Assembly (NCBI RefSeq): GCF_049647105.1
Contig: NZ_JBARWZ010000053.1
Span: forward strand, 16,748-80,747
Reading direction: 5' to 3'
Source: Actinophytocola sp049647105
GTDB lineage: Bacteria > Actinomycetota > Actinomycetes > Mycobacteriales > Pseudonocardiaceae
DNA length: 64,000 bases
The position numbers and the translations under genes were made by a program. Under the pieces are notes generated by a model, which saw only the letters and a program-made list of their open reading frames with translations, ran no database searches and was not told where the DNA came from. Each line of letters begins with the position of its first letter. Position 1 is the stretch's first letter. Shown piece by piece: positions 8,675 to 16,013 of this stretch.

Positions 8675-9136
8675 TCAGATCCCGCCCTCGGTGGCCGCCT
8701 TCAGCCGCGGCGCACCAGGCCCGTACGCCGCCAGCAGGTCATCCTTGTTGATCAGGTGGCACGACTTCAGCGACAGGCACCCGCACCCGATGCACGCCGT
8801 CAGCCGGTCGCGCAACCGCTGCATCGCGTCGATCCGCGCGTCCAGCTCACCCCGCCACACGTGCGACAGCCGCGCCCAGTCCGCCTTCGTCGGCGCGCGG
8901 CCCTCCGGCAGCGTGCCGAGCGCGTCGCGGATCTCCTCGAGACTCAGCCCCACCCGCTGCGCGGTCCGGATGAACGCCAGTCTCCTCAGGACCGCCCGCG
9001 CGTATTTCCGCTGGTTGCCCGCGGTGCGCTCGGACGCGATGAGCCCCCGTTCCTCGTAGAACCGCAGCGCGGTGTGCGGCACACCACTGCGCCGCGAGAC
9101 CTCGCCGATCGTCAGGGGGTCGGGCAGTTTCGACAC
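8675..9136 (-). CDS. soxR: SoxR-like MerR-family redox-sensing regulator
   Basis: A 153-aa transcription factor with an N-terminal MerR helix-turn-helix (TIGEVSRRSGVPHTALRFYEERGL) read as TIGEVSRRSGVPHTALRFYE, a dimerisation helix, and the [2Fe-2S] loop CIGCGCLSLKSC (Cys115, 118, 120, 126) that defines SoxR. In actinobacteria SoxR responds mainly to redox-cycling metabolites. GTG 9136 is chosen because a TAGTGT -10 box (9144-9149, minus strand) lies 7 nt upstream; an ATG at 9163 would add 9 residues. It is divergent from a split transketolase, with a MerR-type promoter in the gap. Confidence 0.9.
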   Translation of the reverse strand: MSKLPDPLTIGEVSRRSGVPHTALRFYEERGLIASERTAGNQRKYARAVLRRLAFIRTAQRVGLSLEEIRDALGTLPEGRAPTKADWARLSHVWRGELDARIDAMQRLRDRLTACIGCGCLSLKSCHLINKDDLLAAYGPGAPRLKAATEGGI

Positions 9137-9154
9137 AGGCTCCACACTACCGTG

Positions 9155-9176
9155 GACCTCCACCTAGATCGAGGTC
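9155..9176. promoter_or_regulatory. Dyad GACCTC-N10-GAGGTC upstream of soxR
   Basis: Perfect 6-bp arms at 9155-9160 and 9171-9176 lie just upstream of the predicted soxR -10 box. They share the GACCTC core with the dyad at 9197-9218, so both may be bound by the same regulator. The role is inferred from position. Confidence 0.45.
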
Positions 9177-9194
9177 ATGGTGGTGTTCCCGCCC

Positions 9195-9225
9195 TTGACC
9201 TCCACCGCGCTGGAAGTCGCATGCT
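9195..9225 (+). promoter_or_regulatory. MerR-type promoter/operator for the transketolase operon
   Basis: A -35 TTGACC (9195-9200) and a -10-like CATGCT (9220-9225) are 19 bp apart, the over-long spacing typical of MerR-activated promoters. The dyad GACCTCCA-N6-TGGAAGTC (9197-9204 and 9211-9218, 7 of 8 matching) occupies the spacer. The start codon of the transketolase N-half follows 7 nt after the -10, so the mRNA would be leaderless. Confidence 0.65.
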
Positions 9226-9232
9226 CGATGTC

Positions 9233-9904
9233 ATGACGACGACACTCGACCTCGCAGCCCTGTTCCGGCGGATGACCGGCGACGAGAAGCACGAATGGGC
9301 CGCGGCGTCCACATTGGACATTCTCTGGGTGCTCTACGACCGCGTGCTCGACATCTCCCCGGACACCGTCGACGATCCGGACCGCGACCGCTTCCTCCTC
9401 TCGAAGGGGCACGGCCCGATGGCGTTCTACGCCGTCCTCGCCGCCAAGGGATTTCTCGACCCGGTCGTCCTCGACGACTGGACCTCCTTCACCTCACCGC
9501 TCGGCCAGCACCCCGACCGCGTGCTCGTGCCCGGTGCCGAGATCGGCAGCGGCTCGCTCGGTCACGGGCTGGGCCTCGGCGTCGGCACCGCGCTCGGCCT
9601 CCGTGCACAGCGCCGGACGACGCCTCGCGTGTTCGTGCTGGTCGGCGACGGCGAATTGGACGAGGGCAGCAACCATGAGGCCATCGCGCTCGCAGGCCGG
9701 ATGGGCGTCGCCAACCTCACCGCCATCGCCGTGGACAACGGCTCCGCGAGCCATGGCTGGCCGGGCGGCATCGCCGCCCGGTTCGCGGTCGAGGGCTGGC
9801 ATACGTCCACAGTGGATGGACGAGATCACGACGAGCTGTACACCGCGCTCACCGCCCGCCATGACGGCCCGAACGTCGTCGTGGCAACGATCCGGGAGGC
9901 ATGA
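9233..9904 (+). CDS. Split transketolase, N-terminal (thiamine diphosphate-binding) subunit
   Basis: N-terminal half of a two-subunit transketolase, an enzyme moving two-carbon ketol units between sugar phosphates. The 223-aa product has KGHGPMAFYAVLAAKG, the LGQHPD loop, GSLGHGLGLGVGTALG and the thiamine diphosphate/Mg motif GDGELDEGSNHEA. The partner subunit starts 4 bp after the stop. Such split forms occur both as true transketolases and as enzymes of special sugar or secondary pathways; which applies here cannot be told. The MerR-type promoter and adjacent SoxR suggest redox control. Confidence 0.88.
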   Translation: MTTTLDLAALFRRMTGDEKHEWAAASTLDILWVLYDRVLDISPDTVDDPDRDRFLLSKGHGPMAFYAVLAAKGFLDPVVLDDWTSFTSPLGQHPDRVLVPGAEIGSGSLGHGLGLGVGTALGLRAQRRTTPRVFVLVGDGELDEGSNHEAIALAGRMGVANLTAIAVDNGSASHGWPGGIAARFAVEGWHTSTVDGRDHDELYTALTARHDGPNVVVATIREA

Positions 9905-9908
9905 CCCC

Positions 9909-10784
9909 ATGCGACAGACCTTTGTGGACACTGTGAGCACCGCGCTCGACCACGACCCCAGGCTCGCCGTCGTCACCGCCGACATCTCCCGCGACGCGTT
10001 CGCGCACGCCCGCGCCCGGCACCCGCACCGCGTGCTCAACGTCGGCATCCGCGAGCAGGCGATGGTCGGCGTCGCCGGGGGACTGGCGCTCACCGGCCTG
10101 CGCCCGGTCGTGCACACCTATACGCCCTTCCTCGTCGAGCGGCCGTTCGAGCAGATCAAGCTCGACCTCGGCCACCAGGACGTCGGCGCCGTCCTCGTCA
10201 GCATCGGCGGCTCCTACGACGACCCGGTCTGGGGCCGCACCCACCAGGGGCCCGCCGACGTCGCACTGCTCGACACCCTGCCCGGCTGGACCGTGCATGT
10301 CCCAGGTCACTCCGACGAGGTCGCCGCCCTCCTGCCCGACACGCTGGCCGGCGACGGACGTGTCTACCTGCGGTTGTCCTCCCGGCAGAACGCGGTCGCG
10401 TACCCCGCGACGGGCCGGTTCACCGTGGTGCGGGAGGGCACGCGCGGGACCGTGGTCGCGGTCGGCCCGACGCTCGACAACGTCCTCGCGGCGACGGCAG
10501 ACCAGGACGTCACGGTCCTCTACGCCTCGACCGTCCGCCCGTTCGACCACCGCGGCCTGCGTGCCGCCGGGCACACCGACATCGTGTTCGTCGAGCCGTA
10601 CCTGGCCGGCACGTCCGCGCACGAGGTCGCCATCGCGTTCGACGACGTCGCGCACCGGCTCCGCGCCATCGGCGTCCGCCGTGACCGCGAGGTCCGCGCG
10701 TACGGCACCGCCGAGGAACACGACGTCCTCCACGGTCTCGACGCGCAGGGCATCGCGAAGTCCGTTCGCGAATTCCTCCGATGA
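9909..10784 (+). CDS. Split transketolase, C-terminal (pyrimidine-binding) subunit
   Basis: Second half of the transketolase, 291 aa, carrying the pyrimidine-binding domain with the catalytic Glu in NVGIREQAMVGVAGGLAL, and a C-terminal transketolase domain (VLYASTVRPFD, then FVEPYLAGTSAHE). It binds cofactor together with the upstream subunit and would be inactive alone. ATG 9909 lies 4 bp after the previous stop. Co-transcription with the N-half is clear. Confidence 0.87.
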   Translation: MRQTFVDTVSTALDHDPRLAVVTADISRDAFAHARARHPHRVLNVGIREQAMVGVAGGLALTGLRPVVHTYTPFLVERPFEQIKLDLGHQDVGAVLVSIGGSYDDPVWGRTHQGPADVALLDTLPGWTVHVPGHSDEVAALLPDTLAGDGRVYLRLSSRQNAVAYPATGRFTVVREGTRGTVVAVGPTLDNVLAATADQDVTVLYASTVRPFDHRGLRAAGHTDIVFVEPYLAGTSAHEVAIAFDDVAHRLRAIGVRRDREVRAYGTAEEHDVLHGLDAQGIAKSVREFLR

Positions 10785-10804
10785 ATCGCTGACCGATCGC
10801 CATC

Positions 10805-10818
10805 ATGGTCTAGACCAA
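10805..10818. promoter_or_regulatory. DasR-type (dre) operator palindrome
   Basis: TGGTCTAGACCA at 10806-10817 is a perfect 12-bp palindrome equal to the core of the DasR-responsive element (consensus about AGTGGTCTAGACCACT), the GntR-family repressor relieved by N-acetylglucosamine metabolism. It lies 72 bp before the secreted-protein gene at 10890. Matches in this position are typical of chitin and aminosugar genes. Confidence 0.62.
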
Positions 10819-10889
10819 GGTGAGGCCTTTCCCGTACCGTGGCCGGGTGACCACGGTTAGTTAACCTGCCTTCCTGATCGGGGTACACC

Positions 10890-11486
10890 ATGAAGCGTCA
10901 CCTACTCGCGAGCATCGCGGCGGCAGCCGCGCTCACGCTCGCCTCCGCACCCGCCGCGACCGCCGAGGTGGAGCCGGGCGGGTGGAGTTCCTACTCACCC
11001 GGCTTCTCCGTCCAGGAGCGCGGCTGCGGCGAAGTCGACAACCTGACCTTCACGCTGACCTGCTCCACCGCGAGCGGCGACCAGCGCGCCGAGCGCCGCT
11101 ACACCACCTACACGGACGGCTCGCGTCAGTTCGAGGGCTACTTCCGGATCACGAGCCAGACCGGCACCAGGATCAGCCTCAAACAGACGTTCCACGAGAC
11201 CGGCAGCGGCCCGTACTTCATGCTCGCCGTGGAGCGCGGCGGCCGCCTCTACGCGGTGCACGGGGGCACCACGCTCGCCACCGGCGCGACCGTCGGCACC
11301 ACGGTCCGCGTCAACACGGTCCACGACCTCGGCGGCACACATCGGACCTATATCAACGGCTCGCTCAAGCACACCGTGGCGAGCGGCACGGGCGGCTTCT
11401 ACGACAAGTTCGGCGCCTACCGCACGAACAGCGGCGCCGGGCCCATCTCGGTGGTGTGGAGTGACATTCGCTTCTGGCGCAAGTAG
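10890..11486 (+). CDS. Secreted protein, probable beta-sandwich (lectin/lyase-like) fold
   Basis: A 198-aa exported protein: signal peptide MKRHLLASIAAAAALTLASA with cleavage near ATA-EV, then an all-beta sequence rich in aromatic and glycine residues (QFEGYFRITSQTGTRISLKQ, FMLAVERGGRLYAVHGG, ending YDKFGAYRTNSGAGPISVVW). The ending resembles secreted polysaccharide-lyase or concanavalin-like jelly rolls, but no catalytic motif can be assigned. The DasR-type site upstream supports a role near aminosugar polymers. A GGTTAGTTAACC palindrome lies at 10855-10866. Confidence 0.68.
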   Translation: MKRHLLASIAAAAALTLASAPAATAEVEPGGWSSYSPGFSVQERGCGEVDNLTFTLTCSTASGDQRAERRYTTYTDGSRQFEGYFRITSQTGTRISLKQTFHETGSGPYFMLAVERGGRLYAVHGGTTLATGATVGTTVRVNTVHDLGGTHRTYINGSLKHTVASGTGGFYDKFGAYRTNSGAGPISVVWSDIRFWRK

Positions 11487-12120
11487 AGCGGCCGCGGCAC
11501 TCGCGGTCTTCGCGTCGGCCTGCGCACCGGCCGACGCGCACGACACGATCGATGCGGGCATCCGGTTGTCCGCGTCGATCGCGGGCGACGACGTCACCCT
11601 GGCATGGGAGGGACACCGGGGTGACGTCGTCGTCGAGTTCGCCACCGAGCCGGGCGGAAAGTACACGATCCTCGGTTTCGTGCCCGGGGCACAGGCCCGC
11701 TACGAGCACCCGGACCTGATGCCGGCGACCACGTTCTACTACCGCGTCCGCCCGGTCGAAGGACCTGCGTCCGATGTCGCGACCGCCGTCCCCGCCACGG
11801 ACCGTGTCGAGGGGGAGGACTGGCTGGTCCCGAGGACGGTGCCCGACGAGCGTGCGAACCCGAAGCCGGGTGGCGCGCCGTCGAACCTCCTCGTCGAGTC
11901 GGTCGGCCCCGACGCACTACGGCTGACCTGGACCGACAACGCCACCGACGAAGCGGGTCACCTCGTGGAGCACGAGGTCGGCGGCACGTTCGAGGTCGCG
12001 TTCGTCGTGGCCGAGGACGTCAACCACGTCGGCCTGATCGGGGACGGCGCCGACACCTACCGGGTGCGGGCTTACCGCTTCGGGGAAATGTCCAACGTGG
12101 TCAGCGAGCGGACCCCGTAA
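11461..12120 (+). CDS. Secreted fibronectin type III-like protein
   Basis: A 219-aa exported protein with a short hydrophobic leader (RAAAALAVFASACAPADA; possible lipobox or signal peptidase I site), followed by two modules resembling fibronectin type III: VTLAWEGHRGDVVVEFA to TTFYYRVRPVE, and LLVESVGPDALRLTWTDNAT to DTYRVRAYRF. GTG 11461 overlaps the upstream gene by 26 bp in another frame, so the two secreted proteins are probably made from one mRNA. Binding rather than catalysis is expected; the ligand is unknown. Confidence 0.66.
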   Translation: MTFASGASRAAAALAVFASACAPADAHDTIDAGIRLSASIAGDDVTLAWEGHRGDVVVEFATEPGGKYTILGFVPGAQARYEHPDLMPATTFYYRVRPVEGPASDVATAVPATDRVEGEDWLVPRTVPDERANPKPGGAPSNLLVESVGPDALRLTWTDNATDEAGHLVEHEVGGTFEVAFVVAEDVNHVGLIGDGADTYRVRAYRFGEMSNVVSERTP

Positions 12121-12129
12121 CCTGGAGGG

Positions 12130-12759
12130 GTGGCACGAGTCGTCGTACTGGACTACGGATCAGGCAACCTGAGGTCGGCCGAGCGCGCCCTGCGCCGGGT
12201 CGGTGCGGACGTCGAGGTGACGAGCGACCGCCATGCCGCGCTGGAGTGCGACGGGCTCGTCGTGCCCGGCGTCGGCGCGTTCGCGGCCTGTATGGAGGGG
12301 CTGCGCGCGGTCGCGGGTGACCGCATCATCGGCCAGCGGCTCGCGGGCGGCCGTCCCGTGCTCGGCGTGTGCGTCGGCATGCAGATCCTGTTCGAGCAGG
12401 GCATCGAGCACGGTGTGCAGACCGAGGGCTGCGGTGAGTGGCCCGGCACCGTCGACCGCCTCGAGGCGGACATCGTGCCCCACATGGGCTGGAACACCGT
12501 GCGTGCGCCGGCGGACTCGGTGCTGTTCGACGGCCTCGACCCCTCGACGCGGTTCTACTTCGTGCACTCCTACGCGGTGCGGAGCTGGGAGCTGACCGCG
12601 GCGGCGCCGATGCCGAGCCCGAAGGTGACGTGGGCGACGCATGGCAGCGACTTCGTGGCGGCCGCGGAGAACGGCGCGCTGTCGGCGACGCAGTTCCACC
12701 CGGAGAAGTCCGGCGACGCGGGCGCGCACCTGCTGACCAACTGGCTGAAGAACCTCTAG
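12130..12759 (+). CDS. hisH: Imidazole glycerol phosphate synthase, glutaminase subunit
   Basis: Class-I glutamine amidotransferase (209 aa) that supplies ammonia to HisF. The nucleophile Cys is in VLGVCVGMQ, with the His and Glu of the triad in FHPEKSG; VPGVGAF forms the oxyanion region. GTG 12130 comes 6 nt after TAACCT, a -10-like box overlapping the preceding stop. The TAG stop lies in a CTAG followed by CATCCCGCGCCGG, a remnant of repeat family 1. Confidence 0.96.
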   Translation: MARVVVLDYGSGNLRSAERALRRVGADVEVTSDRHAALECDGLVVPGVGAFAACMEGLRAVAGDRIIGQRLAGGRPVLGVCVGMQILFEQGIEHGVQTEGCGEWPGTVDRLEADIVPHMGWNTVRAPADSVLFDGLDPSTRFYFVHSYAVRSWELTAAAPMPSPKVTWATHGSDFVAAAENGALSATQFHPEKSGDAGAHLLTNWLKNL

Positions 12760-12772
12760 CATCCCGCGCCGG
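12756..12772 (+). repeat. Repeat family 1 remnant (end fragment)
   Basis: CTAGCATCCCGCGCCGG matches the family-1 terminus CTAGTGTCCCGCGCCGG at 15 of 17 positions. Its CTAG contains the hisH stop codon, as at the complete copies. Only one end is present and the rest is lost, leaving 25 bp between hisH and hisA. Confidence 0.55.
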
Positions 12773-12784
12773 TAGTCTCTCGGC

Positions 12785-13516
12785 GTGACTTTCACGCTCT
12801 TCCCGGCGGTCGACGTTCGTGACGGCAAGGCCGTCCGGCTGGTCCAGGGCCGCTCCGGCACCGAGACCGCCTACGGCGACCCGCTCGACGCGGCGAAGGC
12901 GTGGCAGGACGCCGGCGCGGAGTGGATCCACCTCGTGGACCTGGACGCGGCGTTCGGCACGGGCGACAACCGTGCCCGCCTGGCCGACATCGTGGCCCAG
13001 CTGGACGTGAAGGTCGAGCTGACCGGCGGCATCCGCGACGACGCGTCCCTCGCCGCCGCGCTCGGCACCGGCTGTGCCCGCGTGAACCTCGGCACGGCGG
13101 CCGTCACCAACCCGTCGTGGTGCGCGGAGGTCATCGCGGGCCACGGCGAGAAGATCGCGGTGGGCCTGGACGTCCGCGCCGACGACGACGGCGTGTGGCG
13201 GGTGAAGACGAAGGGCTGGACCGAGGACGGCGGCGATTTCTGGACCGTGCTCGCGCGCCTGGAGACCGACGGCTGCGCCCGCTACGTGGTCACCGACGTC
13301 GGCCGCGACGGCATGCTGCAGGGCCCTAACACGGCGTTGCTGAGCGAGGTCTGCGAGCGGGCCAAGGCGCCGGTCGTGGCGTCGGGTGGCGTGTCGAGCA
13401 TCGCGGACCTGCGCGCGCTGGCCGAGCTGCCGGTCGAGGGTGCGATCGTCGGGAAGGCGCTGTACACCGGCGCGTTCACGCTGGAGGAGGCGCTGGCGGC
13501 CGTCAGTCGAGCGTGA
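12785..13516 (+). CDS. hisA: HisA/PriA isomerase (ProFAR isomerase, possibly dual HisA/TrpF)
   Basis: TIM-barrel isomerase (243 aa) of histidine biosynthesis. Actinobacteria lacking trpF use this enzyme (PriA) also as phosphoribosylanthranilate isomerase, and no trpF is seen with the trp genes here. The general base Asp is in AVDVRDGKAVRLVQG, the acid Asp in VVTDVGRDG, and the active-site loop reads KTKGWTEDGGDFW. As I recall the PriA family, the residue before GW is Arg; here it is Lys. GTG 12785 lies 6 nt after TAGTCT, a leaderless arrangement. It overlaps the convergent gene by 14 bp. Confidence 0.94.
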   Translation: MTFTLFPAVDVRDGKAVRLVQGRSGTETAYGDPLDAAKAWQDAGAEWIHLVDLDAAFGTGDNRARLADIVAQLDVKVELTGGIRDDASLAAALGTGCARVNLGTAAVTNPSWCAEVIAGHGEKIAVGLDVRADDDGVWRVKTKGWTEDGGDFWTVLARLETDGCARYVVTDVGRDGMLQGPNTALLSEVCERAKAPVVASGGVSSIADLRALAELPVEGAIVGKALYTGAFTLEEALAAVSRA

Positions 13517-13880
13517 TCGCGAGGCACACGGTCCCGTCGTGCCCTCGGAACACCTTGCTGGCCCCGATGACCGCGCGTCCCGCGATGCCGTACTTCTTCC
13601 TGAGCGTCCGGCGTCCCCGCTCGGTCCCGTCGGCGTCGAGGATCCGCGCGGTGCCCTTGACGGTCTCCCCGCGCGGCTTGCCCCGCAGGTCACACGCGGT
13701 GAGCTCCACCGAGGGGTTGTTGCGCACACGCTTCACCTTGCCCGCGGTGACCTGCGTCCAGACGATCAGCTCGTCGCCGTCCCGGCCCACCCACACCGGC
13801 GTGGGCACCGGCGTTCCGTCCTTCCGGAACGTGGTGACCAGGAGGTAGGACCCGCGACCGAGCCGCTCGACTTCAGACAT
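13503..13880 (-). CDS. PPOX-class (F420-type) flavin/deazaflavin oxidoreductase
   Basis: A 125-aa split-barrel protein of the pyridoxamine-phosphate-oxidase-like superfamily, the actinobacterial group that uses F420 or flavin. It shows YLLVTTFRKDGTPVPTPVWV, the core strand VWTQVTAGKVKRVRNNPSVEL and CDLRGKPRGETVKGTARIL. The substrate is unknown. TAGAGT lies 7 nt before ATG 13880, suggesting a leaderless start. Its 3' end overlaps the end of hisA in the convergent direction. Confidence 0.83.
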   Translation of the reverse strand: MSEVERLGRGSYLLVTTFRKDGTPVPTPVWVGRDGDELIVWTQVTAGKVKRVRNNPSVELTACDLRGKPRGETVKGTARILDADGTERGRRTLRKKYGIAGRAVIGASKVFRGHDGTVCLAITLD

Positions 13881-13916
13881 ACCGGAAACTCTACTTCCGA
13901 GTAACTGTGACGGCTC

Positions 13917-14483
13917 TCAGCGCGGTGTCTCGAGGTCCAAGGTCAGCTCGACCGGGTCTCTGACGCTCAGCTTGTTCTTGTCCAATCCGGCCGGTCCATA
14001 CGTCCGAGTCGTCGGATCCAGCTGATAGCGGAAGGAGTTGATCTCCTCGCCGTCGGTTTCGACACGCCAGAAGTGCCGGATTCCCGACGCTGCGTATTCC
14101 CCCGGCTTGTCGATCTGGTCGGTCGTCACCGAACCTTCGGACATGATCTCGATGACGAGCAGACAGTGCTCTGGGCGAAGGACCTCGTCGTCCGACAGAG
14201 TGGCGTCGTAAACCACTACGTCAGGCCGACGGTTCAGCAGGGGAACGTCCCTCAGTCGCAGATCCACGTCTCCGACGGCCGTGTGGTCGGGCCCAGTCGT
14301 CGCTTTCATCGCGGCGACCAGATTGTGGGCCATGTGCTGATGGGCCCTCCGCGGGCTCGGGCTCACGACAGCGGCTCCGTCGACGATCTCGATCTGGCGG
14401 CAGACTTCTTCCGGCAATGCCTCGTAGTCGGCCACCGTCAAGCGGTCGCGTGTGTGGTCTAGCCAGTCCGAGAGCGCCGCCAT
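13917..14483 (-). CDS. Uma2-family (DUF820) PD-(D/E)XK nuclease-fold protein
   Basis: A 188-aa member of the Uma2 family, often abundant in actinobacteria and cyanobacteria and of uncertain role. The restriction-endonuclease-like core is visible: EIVDGAAVVSPSPRRAHQHM, VGDVDLRL, RRPDVVVYDA (catalytic Asp) and LLVIEIMSEGS (Glu strand). ATG 14483 is 6 nt after TACTCT, so the upstream extension to 14639 is rejected. It follows the ABC exporter genes on the same strand, but probably has its own promoter. Confidence 0.84.
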   Translation of the reverse strand: MAALSDWLDHTRDRLTVADYEALPEEVCRQIEIVDGAAVVSPSPRRAHQHMAHNLVAAMKATTGPDHTAVGDVDLRLRDVPLLNRRPDVVVYDATLSDDEVLRPEHCLLVIEIMSEGSVTTDQIDKPGEYAASGIRHFWRVETDGEEINSFRYQLDPTTRTYGPAGLDKNKLSVRDPVELTLDLETPR

Positions 14484-14499
14484 GGCTCCAGAGTACCGC

Positions 14500-15234
14500 T
14501 CACGGGGTTCTGCGCCGAAGTGTCGCGGCACCCAGAACCAGCGCCAGAACGGCGCTACCAGCGACGATGACGAGGTCGCGCACGAACGTCCCGCCGAGTT
14601 CATTCGAACGTGTGACTGATTCGAGCGCGTTGACGGCATACGATAGGGGCATCAGGTTCGACAACCATTCGAGCACCGGCGTCATCGAGTCGCGCGGTGC
14701 GAACAACCCGCAGAGGAGGATCTGGGGCATCACGATCAACGGCATGAACTGCACCGCCTGGAACTCGGTGCGGGCGAAGGCGCTCACGAACAACCCGAGC
14801 GCGGTCCCGAGCAGCGCGTCGAGCATGGCGATCAGCAGGAGCAGCGACACCGAACCGTCGATCTCCAGTCCGAGCCAGGTCAAGGAGATCGCGGTCGCCA
14901 CCGACACCTGGAGCACCGCGACCAACCCGAACGCGATGGCGTAGCCGAGCAGCAGGTCGAACTTGCCGATCGGCATCGTCATCAGGCGTTCGAGCGTCGC
15001 GCTCGTGCGCTCCCGCAGTGTGGTGATCGACGTGACGATGAACATGATCGCGAAGGGGAAGACCGCGAGCAGGGCGGGTGCGGCCGCGCTGAACGCCGCC
15101 TCCGAGTTGAACACGAAGCGAAGGAGGACCAACAGGAGCGAGGGAACCAGCACCATCATCGCGACCGTGCGGTGGTCGTGCCGCAGTTGCGTGAGGATGC
15201 GGCGTGCGGTGGCCAGTGTGAAGGTGGCGTTCAT
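14500..15234 (-). CDS. ABC-2 type exporter permease
   Basis: A 244-aa membrane subunit of an ABC exporter with about six transmembrane segments and the ABC-2 signature region FIVTSITTLRERTSATLERL followed by MTMPIGKFDLLLGYA. ATG 15234 overlaps the ATPase stop (ATGA), so subunits are made in a coupled way. Substrate is unknown; drug or lipid export is common for this type. Regulation by the TetR gene at the head of the operon is likely. Confidence 0.9.
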   Translation of the reverse strand: MNATFTLATARRILTQLRHDHRTVAMMVLVPSLLLVLLRFVFNSEAAFSAAAPALLAVFPFAIMFIVTSITTLRERTSATLERLMTMPIGKFDLLLGYAIAFGLVAVLQVSVATAISLTWLGLEIDGSVSLLLLIAMLDALLGTALGLFVSAFARTEFQAVQFMPLIVMPQILLCGLFAPRDSMTPVLEWLSNLMPLSYAVNALESVTRSNELGGTFVRDLVIVAGSAVLALVLGAATLRRRTP

Positions 15235-15956
15235 GCGAGTGACTCCTGCCTGCGGACGAGGCTGAGGAAGGCCTGCTCGAGGTCGTTGGCGCCGGTACTC
15301 GTGCGGAGTCCTGCCGGGGTGTCGTCGGCGAGGATCCGGCCTTCGCGCAGGAGCAGCAGACGTTGGCAGCGCGCGGCTTCGTCCATCACGTGGCTGGACA
15401 CGAGCAGTGTCACGCCCTGGTCGGCGAGCCGGTGGAACAGCGCCCACAGGTCCTCGCGCAGCACCGGGTCGAGTCCGACCGTGGGCTCGTCGAGTACCAG
15501 CAGTTCCGGCTTCCCCAGCAGGGCGACTGCCAGGCTCGCGCGGGTGAGCTGCCCACCGGACAGCTGGCCCACGATGTGGTCGGCATGCGTGCCGAGTCCG
15601 ACCTCGTCGATCACGCGGGCCACGTCGCTCGCGGGTGCGCGCAGGATCGACGCGAAGTACCGCAACGCCTCGTTGACCGTCAGGTCGGCGTAGACGGAGG
15701 GGCTCTGCGTCGCGTAGCCGATCTTGTCCCGCAGCTGCGCACTGCCCGCCGGCCGGCCGAGCACGGTGACCGTGCCCGACTCGACGATCTGCACGCCGAC
15801 GACCGCGCGCATCAGGGTCGTCTTGCCGCAGCCGCTCGGGCCGAGCAGTCCGGTCACGGAACCGCGTGGTGCTTCAAAACTGAGGTCGTGCAGGACCGTT
15901 CGCGTCCCCCGGCGTACGCGGAGGTTCTCGACGACCAACGCGCTGGAATTAGTCAC
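15231..15956 (-). CDS. ABC exporter ATP-binding protein
   Basis: ATPase subunit (about 241 aa) with Walker A GPSGCGKTT, Q-loop YATQSPS, signature LSGGQLTRASLAVALLGKPE and Walker B LLVLDEP followed by TVGLDP, and the switch His in LLVSSHVMDEAARC. It powers the ABC-2 permease encoded after it. The GTG at 15956 is preferred; a TTG at 15992 would add 12 residues, and neither has a good Shine-Dalgarno sequence. The gene follows a TetR regulator gene after 57 bp. Confidence 0.9.
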   Translation of the reverse strand: MTNSSALVVENLRVRRGTRTVLHDLSFEAPRGSVTGLLGPSGCGKTTLMRAVVGVQIVESGTVTVLGRPAGSAQLRDKIGYATQSPSVYADLTVNEALRYFASILRAPASDVARVIDEVGLGTHADHIVGQLSGGQLTRASLAVALLGKPELLVLDEPTVGLDPVLREDLWALFHRLADQGVTLLVSSHVMDEAARCQRLLLLREGRILADDTPAGLRTSTGANDLEQAFLSLVRRQESLA

Positions 15957-16013
15957 GCGTTTAATTCTGCGCGTGTCGAGTGAGACCGTCAAGCCGAGAG
16001 GAGCCGGTATCGG

